This document shows positions 39,214 to 48,872 of a DNA stretch of 64,000 nucleotides, piece by piece (position 1 is the first letter of the stretch; each line of letters starts with the position of its first letter). The notes below the pieces were generated by a model. It ran no database searches, had not been told where the DNA came from, and worked only from the letters and a program-made list of their open reading frames with translations. Origin of the DNA: Rhizobiales bacterium SYSU XM002 (GTDB lineage: Bacteria; Pseudomonadota; Alphaproteobacteria; Rhizobiales; Beijerinckiaceae); NCBI GenBank assembly GCA_009846685.1, contig VWVY01000001.1:744001-808000 (forward strand), in the 5' to 3' direction. The translations under genes and the position numbers were made by a program.

Positions 39214-39933
39214 ATGACCGTTCCACCGAGTCTCGGAAGCTTCAGGCTCGAGGCCCTTCCAAAGCCTCCGTTCGAAATGTCATGGTTGCCTGAAGGCTGG
39301 CTGTCCGGAATTGAGAGCTGCGTGCTCTATGCTTCCGCGAAAGCTGCCAAGGGGCCAATATTGGAAATCGGAAGCTGGGTAGGCCGCTCGACTTGCGTGC
39401 TTGCGAGCGGTGTCAGGGATAATCCTTCCCTTCCAATTCTTGATGTATTCGACCACGGAATTGCAAGCATTCGCGAGTTTCAGAAATTCTTCAAGCAAGA
39501 CCCACGATACCATTCCGCCAGCGAAAAATTCCTGAAAGTAATTTTGACACCCGGCGGTGTCGGAGCGCTGCTGAAAAAGAATCTAATCGAAAGAGATCTC
39601 GAATCGTTCGTTAATTCAATTATTTTAGCAGAATTCAAGAACGTTCCAGTTTCGAGAAAATACTCGTTTTGTTTTTGCGATGTCTCACACGACGACAAAG
39701 AAATAAAAGAAAATGTACCCGCAATTGTCGATATGCTCGACAAAGACGATTTCCTGATTGTATTCGATGACGTCGCAACGCCTGAAACGTGCCGCCGCAT
39801 TCAGGAAATGTGCAAGGCAGACAAAGCCGTTTGCCTCGGCGGAGGCTTTCCGAACGGCGAAAAAGGATACGGCTGCAAGATCTCGATCATGGCCAAGGGA
39901 GACTACTATTGCAACCTGCCCTGGCTATCCTGA
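39214..39933 (+). CDS. Class I SAM-dependent methyltransferase-like protein, inserted gene
   Basis: This 239 aa protein starts at ATG 39214 behind GGAAGGCAAGACC. The Rossmann motif I GPILEIGSWVGRST (48-61), then FCFCDVSHDDKEIKENV and DFLIVFDDVATPETCRRIQEM, match class I / class-24-type methyltransferases often linked to surface glycan or small-molecule modification. The substrate is unknown. It lies on the opposite strand between nusG and rplK. Its base composition (39.45-39.8 kb) is visibly AT-richer than its neighbours, with many AAA/AAT/ATT codons, suggesting acquisition by transfer. Confidence 0.75.
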   Translation: MTVPPSLGSFRLEALPKPPFEMSWLPEGWLSGIESCVLYASAKAAKGPILEIGSWVGRSTCVLASGVRDNPSLPILDVFDHGIASIREFQKFFKQDPRYHSASEKFLKVILTPGGVGALLKKNLIERDLESFVNSIILAEFKNVPVSRKYSFCFCDVSHDDKEIKENVPAIVDMLDKDDFLIVFDDVATPETCRRIQEMCKADKAVCLGGGFPNGEKGYGCKISIMAKGDYYCNLPWLS

Positions 39934-40022
39934 CGATGCGCCGACCCGGAAAGCCATGAAGCGCGCGCCAAACCCTGGTCAGGCTCGACACGGCTTTCAC
40001 CGGCTTGACTTCAGCCTCCGCC

Positions 40023-40601
40023 TTACTTCAGCTTCTCGACCTGGCTGAACTCCAGCTCGACCGGCGTTGCACGGCCGAAGATCGAGACCGCAGCCTTGAG
40101 GCGCTGGCGGGCCATGTCGACTTCCTCGACGATGCCGTTGAACGAGGCGAACGGGCCATCGGCCACCTTCACCTGCTCGCCCACCTCGAAGATGATCGTG
40201 GTCTTCGGCTTCTCGGAGGTCTCGACCACCTGCCCCTTGATGCGCTCGGCCTCGGAATCGGGGATCGGGATCGGCTTCTTGTCGGCGCCGAGGAAGCCCG
40301 TGACCTTGGGCGTGTTCTTGATGAGGTGATAGGCCTCGTCCGTAAGGTCGCATTTCACCAGCACATAGCCCGGGAAGAACTTGCGATCGGTCTCGATGCG
40401 GCGGCCGCGGCGGATTTCCGTCACCTTCTCGGTCGGAACGAGGATTTCCTCGAAGAGATGGTCAAGACCCTGTCGGTCAGCGCCGTTCTTGATGTCATCG
40501 GCGACCTTGCGCTCGAAATTCGAGAAGGCGTGGACGATGTACCAGCGCTTCGGACGGCCGGGACGAGCGGCGGGCGCAGCGGACTGAGCTTCGGTGTTCA
40601 T
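40023..40601 (-). CDS. nusG: Transcription termination/antitermination protein NusG
   Basis: This 192 aa protein has an N-terminal NGN domain (RWYIVHAFSNFERKVADDI to about 130; the RKFFPGYVLVKCDL signature) and a C-terminal KOW domain (VGEQVKVADGPFASFNGIVEEVD). It couples RNA polymerase to ribosomes through S10, and to Rho. A short Ala/Pro-rich leader (about 15 residues) precedes the NGN domain. It is 24 bases downstream of secE. Confidence 0.98.
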   Translation of the reverse strand: MNTEAQSAAPAARPGRPKRWYIVHAFSNFERKVADDIKNGADRQGLDHLFEEILVPTEKVTEIRRGRRIETDRKFFPGYVLVKCDLTDEAYHLIKNTPKVTGFLGADKKPIPIPDSEAERIKGQVVETSEKPKTTIIFEVGEQVKVADGPFASFNGIVEEVDMARQRLKAAVSIFGRATPVELEFSQVEKLK

Positions 40602-40625
40602 GATGGTTGTCCCCTCAATTCCGGA

Positions 40626-40823
40626 TCAGCGGCCGAGGCCGAGCACGAGGCCGACGGCCCAGCGGATGACCTGATCGGACAGCAGGAAGAAAATCGACGC
40701 CACGACCACGAGGACGAACACCATGCCGGTAGTGATCATGGTTTCCTTGCGGGACGGCCACGAGACCTTCTTGCCCTCATTCTGCACTTCCTGCAGGAAC
40801 TCAAACGGGTTCGGCTTTGCCAT
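40626..40823 (-). CDS. secE: Protein translocase subunit SecE
   Basis: This 65 aa protein starts at ATG 40823 (MAKPNPFEFLQEVQNEGKKVSWPSRKE), the short single-span SecE form. The amphipathic helix with VSWPSRKET is followed by one transmembrane segment (MVFVLVVVASIFFLLSDQVI). It clamps SecY. Longer upstream frames are not conserved. A good promoter candidate lies at 40985-41013. Confidence 0.97.
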   Translation of the reverse strand: MAKPNPFEFLQEVQNEGKKVSWPSRKETMITTGMVFVLVVVASIFFLLSDQVIRWAVGLVLGLGR

Positions 40824-40984
40824 GTCCCTATCCTTTTCGTTGTCCCCGCCCGATATCGACATCGGAGCGCGCCGCTGCAAGATCGATCAATCCGACGGCG
40901 GAAGGCATTTTCCTGTTTCCCGGCTGCGAAGCCTCGTTCCCGCTGGCGGGTTGGTCGGCTCTTCGAATGTCGTGGAATAAAAGC

Positions 40985-41013
40985 TGCTTAGTGCTTCCGT
41001 CGGCTTTCGTCAA
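40985..41013 (-). promoter_or_regulatory. Candidate secE-nusG promoter
   Basis: On the minus strand TTGACG (-35, 41008-41013), a 17-base spacer, then TAAGCA (-10, 40985-40990). Transcription would start near 40978, about 155 bases before secE. Confidence 0.5.
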
Positions 41014-41134
41014 TTTCTGTTTTCGGAAGGCATAAAAACCGGCGATTTTCGTCCCTCTTGCGCGCTGCGCCCTTGCGTGCGCGTACGCGATCCTTATCTC
41101 TTTGGGTGGTTCGGAACGGTTGGGGAGAACGACC

Positions 41135-41866
41135 TTGTTTCGCGGTTTGACCGCCCTCGCCTTTGCCGCCGCGCTGGCACCGTTCGTGTTTTTCTCCCTG
41201 CTGTTGCTCACGGCGCTGGGGATGACGACGCTCGGCTTTGCGCCGATCATCTTCGCCTTCATCGGCTGGATGACGCTGGCCCGCTGGGCGCGCAAGGAGC
41301 AGCGCGAGGAAACCATTGAGGCGCGTGTCGTGCGCGAGGAACCACCGAGCTACCCGGCTGAAGCCTATTCGCCGCCCGCGCATTTCGACCTGCTGCTGGA
41401 AGCCAAGCACGAGATCGGCCGCATCCGCGGCGCCGCCGGCTCGATCGGTGATGCGGCCATCGCCCGTCAGTTCCGTGCGCTCGCGGATGCCGCCGACCAG
41501 ATCCACGCCAAGCTGATGGCGGAACCGGTGAAGCTCGGGCTCGCGCGGCGCTTCTTCGCCAGTTATCTGCCGCGCTCCGCCGATCTCGCGGAGGGCTATC
41601 ACCGGCTTTCGCACAACGACACCACACAGTCGCCCCTGCCGGACGAACGGCGTGGCAAGCTGCTCGATGTGCTCTACCGGTTGGAAGTGGCGCTGAAGAA
41701 GCAGCAGTCGGAGCTGTCCGCGCCGGAACTCTCGCGCATGGACGCTGATATCCGCATCCTCACCGACGATCTCAGGGGCTTCAACCCGGATTTCACCAAG
41801 GCCCCGGAGCCGATCCTCAACCGGGTCGACGAGATCGTGAAATCCGCCCGCAAGAAACAGGTCTGA
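41135..41866 (+). CDS. XpaC-like (5-bromo-4-chloroindolyl phosphate hydrolysis family) membrane protein
   Basis: This 243 aa protein is read from TTG 41135, which has GGGGAG at good spacing. A TTG at 41102 is an alternative. Two adjacent transmembrane segments (FAAALAPFVFFSLLLLTALG and LGFAPIIFAFIGWMTLA) are followed by a cytoplasmic helical domain: FDLLLEAKHEIGRIRGAAGSI, ALADAADQIHAKL, LARRFFASYLPRSADLAEGYH. This resembles XpaC, which often pairs with TelA. No telA is seen here. The gene is divergent from secE. Function uncertain. Confidence 0.65.
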   Translation: MFRGLTALAFAAALAPFVFFSLLLLTALGMTTLGFAPIIFAFIGWMTLARWARKEQREETIEARVVREEPPSYPAEAYSPPAHFDLLLEAKHEIGRIRGAAGSIGDAAIARQFRALADAADQIHAKLMAEPVKLGLARRFFASYLPRSADLAEGYHRLSHNDTTQSPLPDERRGKLLDVLYRLEVALKKQQSELSAPELSRMDADIRILTDDLRGFNPDFTKAPEPILNRVDEIVKSARKKQV

Positions 41867-41877
41867 CGCAGCAGGGC

Positions 41878-42273
41878 CTATTTCTTCGGCTCCAGCGCAC
41901 CTTCCTTCACCAGCACCTCGTGGGCGGCCTTGAAAGCCTCGAGCCCGGCCGGAATGCCGCTGTAGACCGTCGCGTGCAGAAGGATTTCCTTGATCTCCTC
42001 CACCGTGACGCCATTCGTGAGCGCCCCCTTCACATGGAGCTTGATCTCGGTCGGCTTGCCGAGTGCGGTCAGCATCGCGAGGTTGAGCATCGAGCGGGTC
42101 TTGAGGTCGAGCCCGTCACGCGTCCAGGCGTAACCCCAGCACCACTCGGTGGTGATGCGCTGGAATGCCATCATGAAATCGTCGGCCCTCGCGATGGAGC
42201 CATCGACATAGTCGCTGCCCAGCACCTGCCGGCGCACCTTGAGACCTTTTTCGAACTGCTCGCTTTCGGCCAT
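41878..42273 (-). CDS. Carboxymuconolactone decarboxylase-like protein
   Basis: This 131 aa protein (MAESEQFEKGLKVRRQVLGSDYVD) fits the PcaC branch of the CMD family. It has AFQRITTEWCWGYAWTRDGLDLKTRSMLNLAMLTAL, then LHVKGALTNGVTVEEIKEILLHATVYSGIPAG. PcaC removes CO2 from 4-carboxymuconolactone in the protocatechuate branch of the beta-ketoadipate pathway. No other pca gene is adjacent, so a related lactone or peroxide-linked role is possible. It is downstream of the nitroreductase on the same strand. Confidence 0.82.
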   Translation of the reverse strand: MAESEQFEKGLKVRRQVLGSDYVDGSIARADDFMMAFQRITTEWCWGYAWTRDGLDLKTRSMLNLAMLTALGKPTEIKLHVKGALTNGVTVEEIKEILLHATVYSGIPAGLEAFKAAHEVLVKEGALEPKK

Positions 42274-42325
42274 CGGCCCGCTCCCTCTTATGGCCGGCCT
42301 AGGGTCAATCACGTCACGCCAGCGC

Positions 42326-43030
42326 TCAGGGCAATTCATCCATGAAGCGCGTGAAACCCGCAACCGGTTCGCGTTCGGTGGCGAAATTATTCTCCGGCGC
42401 CTCCGTATCGGCGTACCCGAGCGCCATCGCGCAGACGATGTGATCCTGCTCCGTGAGGCCAAGCATCTGCCGGATCGGCTTGTGATAATGCACGAAAGCG
42501 GCTTGTGCGCAGGTATCGAGCCCCCGTCCCCGCGCCGCGATCATGATGTTCTCGAGGAACATGCCGTAATCGAGCCAGCTACCGAGTTCGAGATCGGCGT
42601 CGATAGTGAAGACGAGGCCGACCGGCGCGTCGAAGAAAATGAAGTTACGGGCCGTCTGGCGCACCATCTTCTCGGTTTCACCGCGCGCGATGCCGAGGCT
42701 CGAATAAAGGTCCCAGCCCACCTTGCGGCGGCGGGAGAGATAGGGCTCGCGGAACTGGGGTGGGTAATAGCGGTATTGCGCCTCGCCCCCATCCCCCGCC
42801 AGCGCAGCGGTCTTGATCGCCGCGCCGAAATCCGCCAGCGCCTTGCCGGTCAGGACGATCGCCTTCCACGGCTGCATGTTGGTTCCGCTCGGCGCGCGCG
42901 CCGCGATCTCGAGGATCGCCTCGATTTCGGCGCGCGGTACCGGCCTCGGCAGGAAGGCCCGGATCGAGCGGCGGGAACGAATGGCTTCGTCGACGATGCC
43001 CTGCCTCTGCTTCATGTCGGCTGCGCTCAT
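42326..43030 (-). CDS. Nitroreductase-family oxidoreductase
   Basis: This 234 aa flavoprotein starts at ATG 43030. FMN-site elements are EAIRSRRSIRAFLP (about 12-25), ARAPSGTNMQPWKAIVLTG (about 42-60), AALGYADTEAPENNFATEREPV at the C-terminal end, and GRGLDTCAQAAFV. The family reduces nitro, quinone or enoate substrates with NAD(P)H. The exact substrate cannot be read from sequence. It lies between tRNA-Trp and the CMD-like gene. Confidence 0.9.
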   Translation of the reverse strand: MSAADMKQRQGIVDEAIRSRRSIRAFLPRPVPRAEIEAILEIAARAPSGTNMQPWKAIVLTGKALADFGAAIKTAALAGDGGEAQYRYYPPQFREPYLSRRRKVGWDLYSSLGIARGETEKMVRQTARNFIFFDAPVGLVFTIDADLELGSWLDYGMFLENIMIAARGRGLDTCAQAAFVHYHKPIRQMLGLTEQDHIVCAMALGYADTEAPENNFATEREPVAGFTRFMDELP

Positions 43031-43122
43031 GCTGAAGTTCCCTTTCCCGGATCTGCGACGTCGAGCCCTAGCACACACGGTTTTCCGGTGTGTCCGCTGG
43101 TCGTCAGAAATGTTGGAAAAGA

Positions 43123-43199
<77 letters not shown>

Positions 43200-43273
43200 A
43201 GCGCGGGATGGTCCCTATCACGTTCCGGGTTTGGCAAACAAGACCCGGCGGCGCGGTTTTTTGTATTGCGCCT

Positions 43274-44053
43274 TTACCGCTCGCCCAGCGCCAGCGCCTC
43301 ATTGAACGCCCGGAGGTTGGCTTCGAGATGCGCCGGATCGGTCGTCCCGCCGAGGACCACACCATCCGGATTGCCCTCAAGCACGAAGGCATAGGCTTCG
43401 CGCGTCGCCTCCGCCCGCGCTTCCGGGGATCTGTCGGCAAGCATCGCCCCGGTTGCGAGCGGCCGGTTGGTCATCAGCCGGATATCGGCGGCGCGAGCTT
43501 CCGGAAGCAGTGCCGCCAGCGCGTTGTTCTGCCGGTTGTAGGGGAACTGCAACCAGTGAAACCCCATGCCGATCGCCAGCCGCCCTGCCTCGACATCGCT
43601 GACCGACGCGCCGAATTGCGGAATATCCATCGCCTGTGCCGCTTCGAGCGCCCATTTGAGATCGCTGTTCTGCAGCGCCTCGCTGCTCGCCTTGTGCACC
43701 TGAAGCAGATCGATATCGCGCAAATGTTCGACCGAATCGTCGAGCGAACGCATCAGCGCCTCGTAGGAGTGATCGACACGCGTCGTGCCGTCACCGTTCC
43801 AGTGTTCGCCGAACTTGGTGGCGACGAACACCCCTTCCCGCTCCTCGCGCGTCAGCGTGCGCAGGAAGGCGCCGAGCAGGCGCTCGCTGGTTCCGTAGGC
43901 CGGCGCAGTGTCGAAAACCTTCACCCCGAGCGTGAAGGCGGTTTCGAGAAGGCGTCGCACCTCGTTCTCGGGCGGCGGGGCGGTATGCGCGCCCCAGGCG
44001 CGGCCAATGCCCACCAGCCCCAGCCCGAGCTGGGCATCGAAACGCGATGTCAT
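43274..44053 (-). CDS. Aldo/keto reductase
   Basis: This 259 aa TIM-barrel NADPH-dependent oxidoreductase has the catalytic tetrad visible: Asp48 and Tyr53 in FDTAPAYG, Lys80 in VATKFGEH and His120 in LLQVHKAS. It is shorter than typical 300+ aa members, lacking some C-terminal loop sequence, so substrate choice is unclear. Its ATG overlaps the YbjQ-type stop by four bases (ATGA), indicating one operon. Confidence 0.93.
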   Translation of the reverse strand: MTSRFDAQLGLGLVGIGRAWGAHTAPPPENEVRRLLETAFTLGVKVFDTAPAYGTSERLLGAFLRTLTREEREGVFVATKFGEHWNGDGTTRVDHSYEALMRSLDDSVEHLRDIDLLQVHKASSEALQNSDLKWALEAAQAMDIPQFGASVSDVEAGRLAIGMGFHWLQFPYNRQNNALAALLPEARAADIRLMTNRPLATGAMLADRSPEARAEATREAYAFVLEGNPDGVVLGGTTDPAHLEANLRAFNEALALGER

Positions 44054-44370
44054 ATCGGCTCGACCACCACCGCGGTGCCATAGGCCAGCACCTCGGTGAT
44101 GCCGGCCATGATATCGTTCGATTCGTAGCGCATCGCGATCACCGCGTTGGCGCCGCCCTGCTGTGCATGCTCGACCATGTGGTCGAAGGCTTCCTTGCGG
44201 GCATTCTCGGCGAGCGTGACATAGACCCCGATCCGCCCGCCGAAGAAGGCGGCGACCATGCCGATGAAATTCCCGACAACCGAGCGCGAGCGCACGGTAA
44301 TGCCCCTGACGATGCCGAGATGGCGGACGATGCGGTATCCCGCGAGATCATTGGCGGTGGTGACGAGCAT
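44050..44370 (-). CDS. YbjQ/UPF0145-family protein
   Basis: This 106 aa protein matches the YbjQ family: YRIVRHLGIVRGITVRSRS, AENARKEAFDHMVEHAQQGGANAVIAMRYESNDI and EVLAYGTAVVVEP. The fold forms pentameric rings, and a heavy-metal or small-ligand role has been suggested but not shown. It is translationally coupled to the aldo/keto reductase and follows tuf2. Confidence 0.92.
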   Translation of the reverse strand: MLVTTANDLAGYRIVRHLGIVRGITVRSRSVVGNFIGMVAAFFGGRIGVYVTLAENARKEAFDHMVEHAQQGGANAVIAMRYESNDIMAGITEVLAYGTAVVVEPI

Positions 44371-44388
44371 TATGCCTCCGAACAGCAG

Positions 44389-44410
44389 AAAGGGGCCTTG
44401 CGGCCCCTTT
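44389..44410 (-). terminator. Putative terminator after tuf2
   Basis: On the minus strand AAAGGGGCC-GCAA-GGCCCCTTT is a perfect 9-bp stem with a GCAA (GNRA) loop. The following TTTCTG-like tail is short, so termination may be partial and allow read-through to ybjQ. Confidence 0.6.
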
Positions 44411-44454
44411 CAAGTTAGCGAGGACAGCGGGAAATGAAAGCCCGCCTGACCCAC

Positions 44455-45645
<1,191 letters not shown>

Positions 45646-45712
45646 AACGGTTTCCCTGACTTGACTGGCAGCGTTGGACCCTCGTGCGCAGGCCGCGCAC
45701 GAACTGCCGGGC

Positions 45713-45741
45713 CGTTTAGGCGGGTTTTCCGGCAATTTCAA
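45713..45741 (-). promoter_or_regulatory. Candidate tuf2 promoter
   Basis: On the minus strand TTGAAA (45736-45741), a 17-base spacer, then TAAACG (45713-45718), about 60 bases upstream of the tuf2 ATG. Confidence 0.5.
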
Positions 45742-45857
45742 GGGGAGAGTGAAGCTTCCCCGTCATTGTCTGCCGGTTGTCGCCGATCAATGCGCCGGCT
45801 CATGAATTATGCTGGCATGAAAGTGTTGAACAGCTCCCTGAACGAGAAGGAACCGAG

Positions 45858-46928
45858 ATGACCCGTGACGACACCGCGCCCTCGACCCCTGCCGCCGAGC
45901 ACGATGCCGCCGCCCCCGCTTCCACCGAAGCAAAGTCGCCTGTCGTGAGCGACGGTGCCTCGCTGATCACCAAGGCAGCCGGTGCACTCGGCAAGGCCAG
46001 GGAGACCGAGCCCACCGAACCTGCCAAGAACGGCAAGGCCAGCCGCGGTCATCTCACGCGGGCCCTGCAGGATGAACCGGACGCCGTGCGCCGCGCGTTC
46101 GAATCCAGCATCTATCCCTATTCCGACCGGCTCTCGACCCGTGCCTACGAACAGCAGATGGCGCTGCTTCAGGTCGAACTGCTCAAGGCCCAGAACTGGA
46201 TCAAGGAGAGCGGCGAGCGTGTTCTGATGCTGTTCGAGGGCCGCGACGCCGCCGGCAAGGGCGGCACGATCAAGCGCTACATGGAGCACCTCAACCCGCG
46301 CGGCGCCCGTGTCGTGGCGCTGGAGAAGCCCTCGGAGCGCGAACGCACGCAGTGGTATTTCCAGCGCTACATCGAGCACCTGCCTGCCGCAGGCGAAATG
46401 GTGTTCTTCGACCGCTCCTGGTACAACCGCGCTGGCGTCGAGCGGGTGATGGGCTTCTGCCAGCCTGCCGAATATCTCGAATTCATGCGCCAGTGCCCCC
46501 TGCTTGAACAGATGTTCGTCCGCTCAGGCATACGCCTCTTCAAGTACTGGTTCTCGGTGACGCAGGGCGAGCAGCGCCGCCGCTTCCTCGCCCGGCAGAC
46601 CGATCCGCTCAAGCAGTGGAAGCTCTCGCCGATCGACCTCGCCTCGCTCGACAAATGGGACGACTACACCGAGGCCAAGGAGGCGATGTTCTTCTACACC
46701 GATACTGCCGATGCGCCTTGGACGATCATCAAGTCCGACGACAAGAAGCGCGCGCGCCTCAACTGCCTCCAGCACTTCCTCTCGGCGCTCGATTATCCCA
46801 ACAAGGACGAGAGCGTCGTCGTCGGCGTCGATCCGCTGATCGTCGGTTCGACCGTGCATGTAGTGAATCACGCCGAGCATATTCTCGGCAAGTCGCTGCA
46901 TCCGAAGGGCCGCCGCACCAAGACCTGA
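45858..46928 (+). CDS. ppk2: Polyphosphate kinase 2
   Basis: This 356 aa protein starts at ATG 45858 behind AAGGAACCGAG. Residues 1-80 are low-complexity and Ala/Glu/Lys-rich. The PPK2 domain follows, with Walker A FEGRDAAGKGGT (127-138), lid-type KRYMEHLNPRGARVVAL and Walker B FFDRSWYNRAGVERVMGF (183-200). PPK2 uses polyphosphate to phosphorylate nucleotides or the reverse, and the substrate class (NDP or NMP) cannot be settled here. It is divergent from tuf2. Confidence 0.94.
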   Translation: MTRDDTAPSTPAAEHDAAAPASTEAKSPVVSDGASLITKAAGALGKARETEPTEPAKNGKASRGHLTRALQDEPDAVRRAFESSIYPYSDRLSTRAYEQQMALLQVELLKAQNWIKESGERVLMLFEGRDAAGKGGTIKRYMEHLNPRGARVVALEKPSERERTQWYFQRYIEHLPAAGEMVFFDRSWYNRAGVERVMGFCQPAEYLEFMRQCPLLEQMFVRSGIRLFKYWFSVTQGEQRRRFLARQTDPLKQWKLSPIDLASLDKWDDYTEAKEAMFFYTDTADAPWTIIKSDDKKRARLNCLQHFLSALDYPNKDESVVVGVDPLIVGSTVHVVNHAEHILGKSLHPKGRRTKT

Positions 46929-46940
46929 ACGGAGGCGGCT

Positions 46941-47984
46941 CTAGCGGGGCCTCTCCTCGTAATAGCCAAGCTTTTCCTGCAGCGGCCCGTCGTGGATGCG
47001 GATCATGAACGCATCCTCGCTTTCCGCCCTGTGCTCGATGGCAGCGAAAACGGGCGCGGAGACCACATCCTTCGCCTTCCAGTCATGGCGGACGCCGTCG
47101 ATGACCGAATATCCATGCCCGGAAATGACGTGAAATACTGCGCTCGATGATTTGCGCGGCGGTCTCACGGCCTCGCCCTTCGGCAACAGCATCGCCGTGA
47201 AGCCCAGCGTCGGCAGGCAGGGCGCCCCGGTCTCCGGGTTGATGTAATCGAGTTCCGCCCCGCCGCTTCCGGCATGACGCGCGTAGTGGCGTAGCGCGTT
47301 TTCGGTGCGCTCCCACGGAAAGCGCATCATCGGATAGGGATTGGCGGGCGGGCGATCGCGCCGTCGCGGTGGCGCCAGCCCGGCCGCTCGGTATTCCACT
47401 TCTGACGGGTCCGGCCGGTTGCGCGGTGCCTGCAACGGTCCCTCCACGGCATAGGAACCTTCGAGGTAATAGAACAGCGGCAGATCGAGCGCATCGAGCC
47501 AGATCACCGGCTCCTCGCCCGAGTGGCCATGATCGTGCCAGCAGCCGCCGGGCGTGAGGATGAGATCACCGGCCTTCATCGGCAACCTGTCGCCATCGAC
47601 GACGGTGTAACCGCCCTCGCCTTCCACGACGATGCGCGCCGCGCTCGGCGTGTGGACATGCGCCGGCGCAGTCTCACCCGGCAACAGCAATTGCAGACCA
47701 ACGTAAATGGTCGAGGACACCTGCATCGCGCCCGCCCCTCGCCCCGGATCGACGAGAAAGAGCACGCGCCGCTCGGCCTTCTCGACCGGTGTCAGTTCTC
47801 CGGCTCTCAGGAGCAGCGGGCGGATCGCCGCGTAGGACCACGCGTGCGCCTTCGTTACCGGGATCGGCGTATTGTGCGGGAGGACCTTGCGCATCTGCGG
47901 CCAGAGCGGCGCGACGTCGATACCGCTCATCGCCTCACGATAATCCGGCGGCAATTCCTCCAAAGTCCCGAGCTGGGTCGCCAT
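46941..47984 (-). CDS. gtdA: Gentisate 1,2-dioxygenase
   Basis: This 347 aa bicupin iron enzyme opens the gentisate ring to maleylpyruvate. Metal ligands are visible in AHVHTPSAARIVVEG (His109, His111) and in CWHDHGHSG (His150). The second cupin around FHVISGHGYSVIDG also fits, as does the C-terminal RIHDGPLQEKLGYYEE ending. A strong GGAGG precedes the ATG. It is divergent from a MarR gene. The maleylpyruvate isomerase and fumarylpyruvate hydrolase are not in this window. Confidence 0.93.
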   Translation of the reverse strand: MATQLGTLEELPPDYREAMSGIDVAPLWPQMRKVLPHNTPIPVTKAHAWSYAAIRPLLLRAGELTPVEKAERRVLFLVDPGRGAGAMQVSSTIYVGLQLLLPGETAPAHVHTPSAARIVVEGEGGYTVVDGDRLPMKAGDLILTPGGCWHDHGHSGEEPVIWLDALDLPLFYYLEGSYAVEGPLQAPRNRPDPSEVEYRAAGLAPPRRRDRPPANPYPMMRFPWERTENALRHYARHAGSGGAELDYINPETGAPCLPTLGFTAMLLPKGEAVRPPRKSSSAVFHVISGHGYSVIDGVRHDWKAKDVVSAPVFAAIEHRAESEDAFMIRIHDGPLQEKLGYYEERPR

Positions 47985-48004
47985 CCTCGCCTCCTTTTTT
48001 TGAA

Positions 48005-48054
48005 AAGCTACCGAGGCTACGGACAGCGGTCAATCGCATGCTTATTATTCGAAT
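48005..48054. promoter_or_regulatory. gtdA promoter with candidate MarR operator
   Basis: On the minus strand TTGACC (48028-48033), a 17-base spacer, then TAGCTT (48005-48010) drive gtdA. Just upstream of the -35 is the palindrome ATTCGAAT (48047-48054) within TTATTATTCGAATGC, a plausible MarR-type operator between the divergent genes. Confidence 0.4.
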
Positions 48055-48103
48055 GCTTGCTGCCTGCGCTGGACTTGATAGGGTCTGAAGCGAGGAGAAT
48101 ACG

Positions 48104-48607
48104 ATGAACACGCCCGATACCACTCTGCGCCCCGGCGAGCGGCTTGAGATTTACGATATGCCGGGTCATCTGATCCGGCGGATGCAGCAGGCCTCCGTCG
48201 CGATTTTCGACAACGAGGTTCGCGCTGCCGGGGTCGATATCACCTCGGTCCAGTTCGCCGCGATGATGAAGATCGCATCCGAACCCGGCATCGATCAGGC
48301 AAGCGTCGCGCAGGCTATTGCCTACGACCGGGTAACGATCGGCGGGGTGGTGGATCGGCTGGAGGCCAAGGGATTCGTCCGGCGCGAGATCGACAGGCGC
48401 GACCGGCGCGCGCGGCGGCTCTATCTCGAAAAAAAGGGCGAAGCAGTGCTGGCCCATGTCCGTCCCGTCGTCCGGGAGGCGCAGGACAAGATCCTCGCCG
48501 GGCTCGACGGGGCCGAGCGAGACATGCTGACCGCGCTCCTGCGCAAGGCGCTCGACCATGTTGGCGATGTGACGCGCACACCGATGCGGCTGCCACAGGT
48601 GGGCTAG
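48104..48607 (+). CDS. MarR-family transcriptional regulator
   Basis: This 167 aa protein starts at ATG 48104 behind GAGGAGAATACG. It has a winged-helix core: QASVAQAIAYDRVTIGGVVDRLEAKGFVRREIDRRDRRARRLYL, the wing DRRDRRARR being typical. The N-terminal dimer helix contains HLIRRMQQASVAIF. MarR proteins often sense aromatic acids. Given its divergent position, regulation of gtdA by gentisate or a precursor is inferred. Confidence 0.93.
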   Translation: MNTPDTTLRPGERLEIYDMPGHLIRRMQQASVAIFDNEVRAAGVDITSVQFAAMMKIASEPGIDQASVAQAIAYDRVTIGGVVDRLEAKGFVRREIDRRDRRARRLYLEKKGEAVLAHVRPVVREAQDKILAGLDGAERDMLTALLRKALDHVGDVTRTPMRLPQVG

Positions 48608-48618
48608 TGGAGAACGAC

Positions 48619-48692
48619 TGGAGCGGGTGAAGGGAATCGAACCCTCGTATTCAGCTTGGAAGGCTGCTGCTCTACCATTGAGCTACACCCGC
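48619..48692 (-). tRNA. tRNA-Gly (anticodon UCC), 3' CCA encoded
   Basis: On the minus strand GCGGGTG pairs with CACCCGC. D-arm TAGCTCAATGGTAGAGC, anticodon loop CTTCCAA, T-arm GAGGGTTCGATTCCC and a final TCCA are all visible. It lies between the marR and purU genes. Confidence 0.95.
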
Positions 48693-48872
48693 ATGGGGCG
48701 GAGAGTTAATCGCCGCCGCGCCGCAAGGCAAGTCCGCGTGGAGATTTATTGCCGGCACCGGACACGGCCTTCCGCACCGCCGGAATCGGGACACGAAGAA
48801 GCTCAACCGGAATTTCCGCTTCCAAAACAATAGACTGGGTACGAAACACGACTCAACTTCTCACAACCTGCC

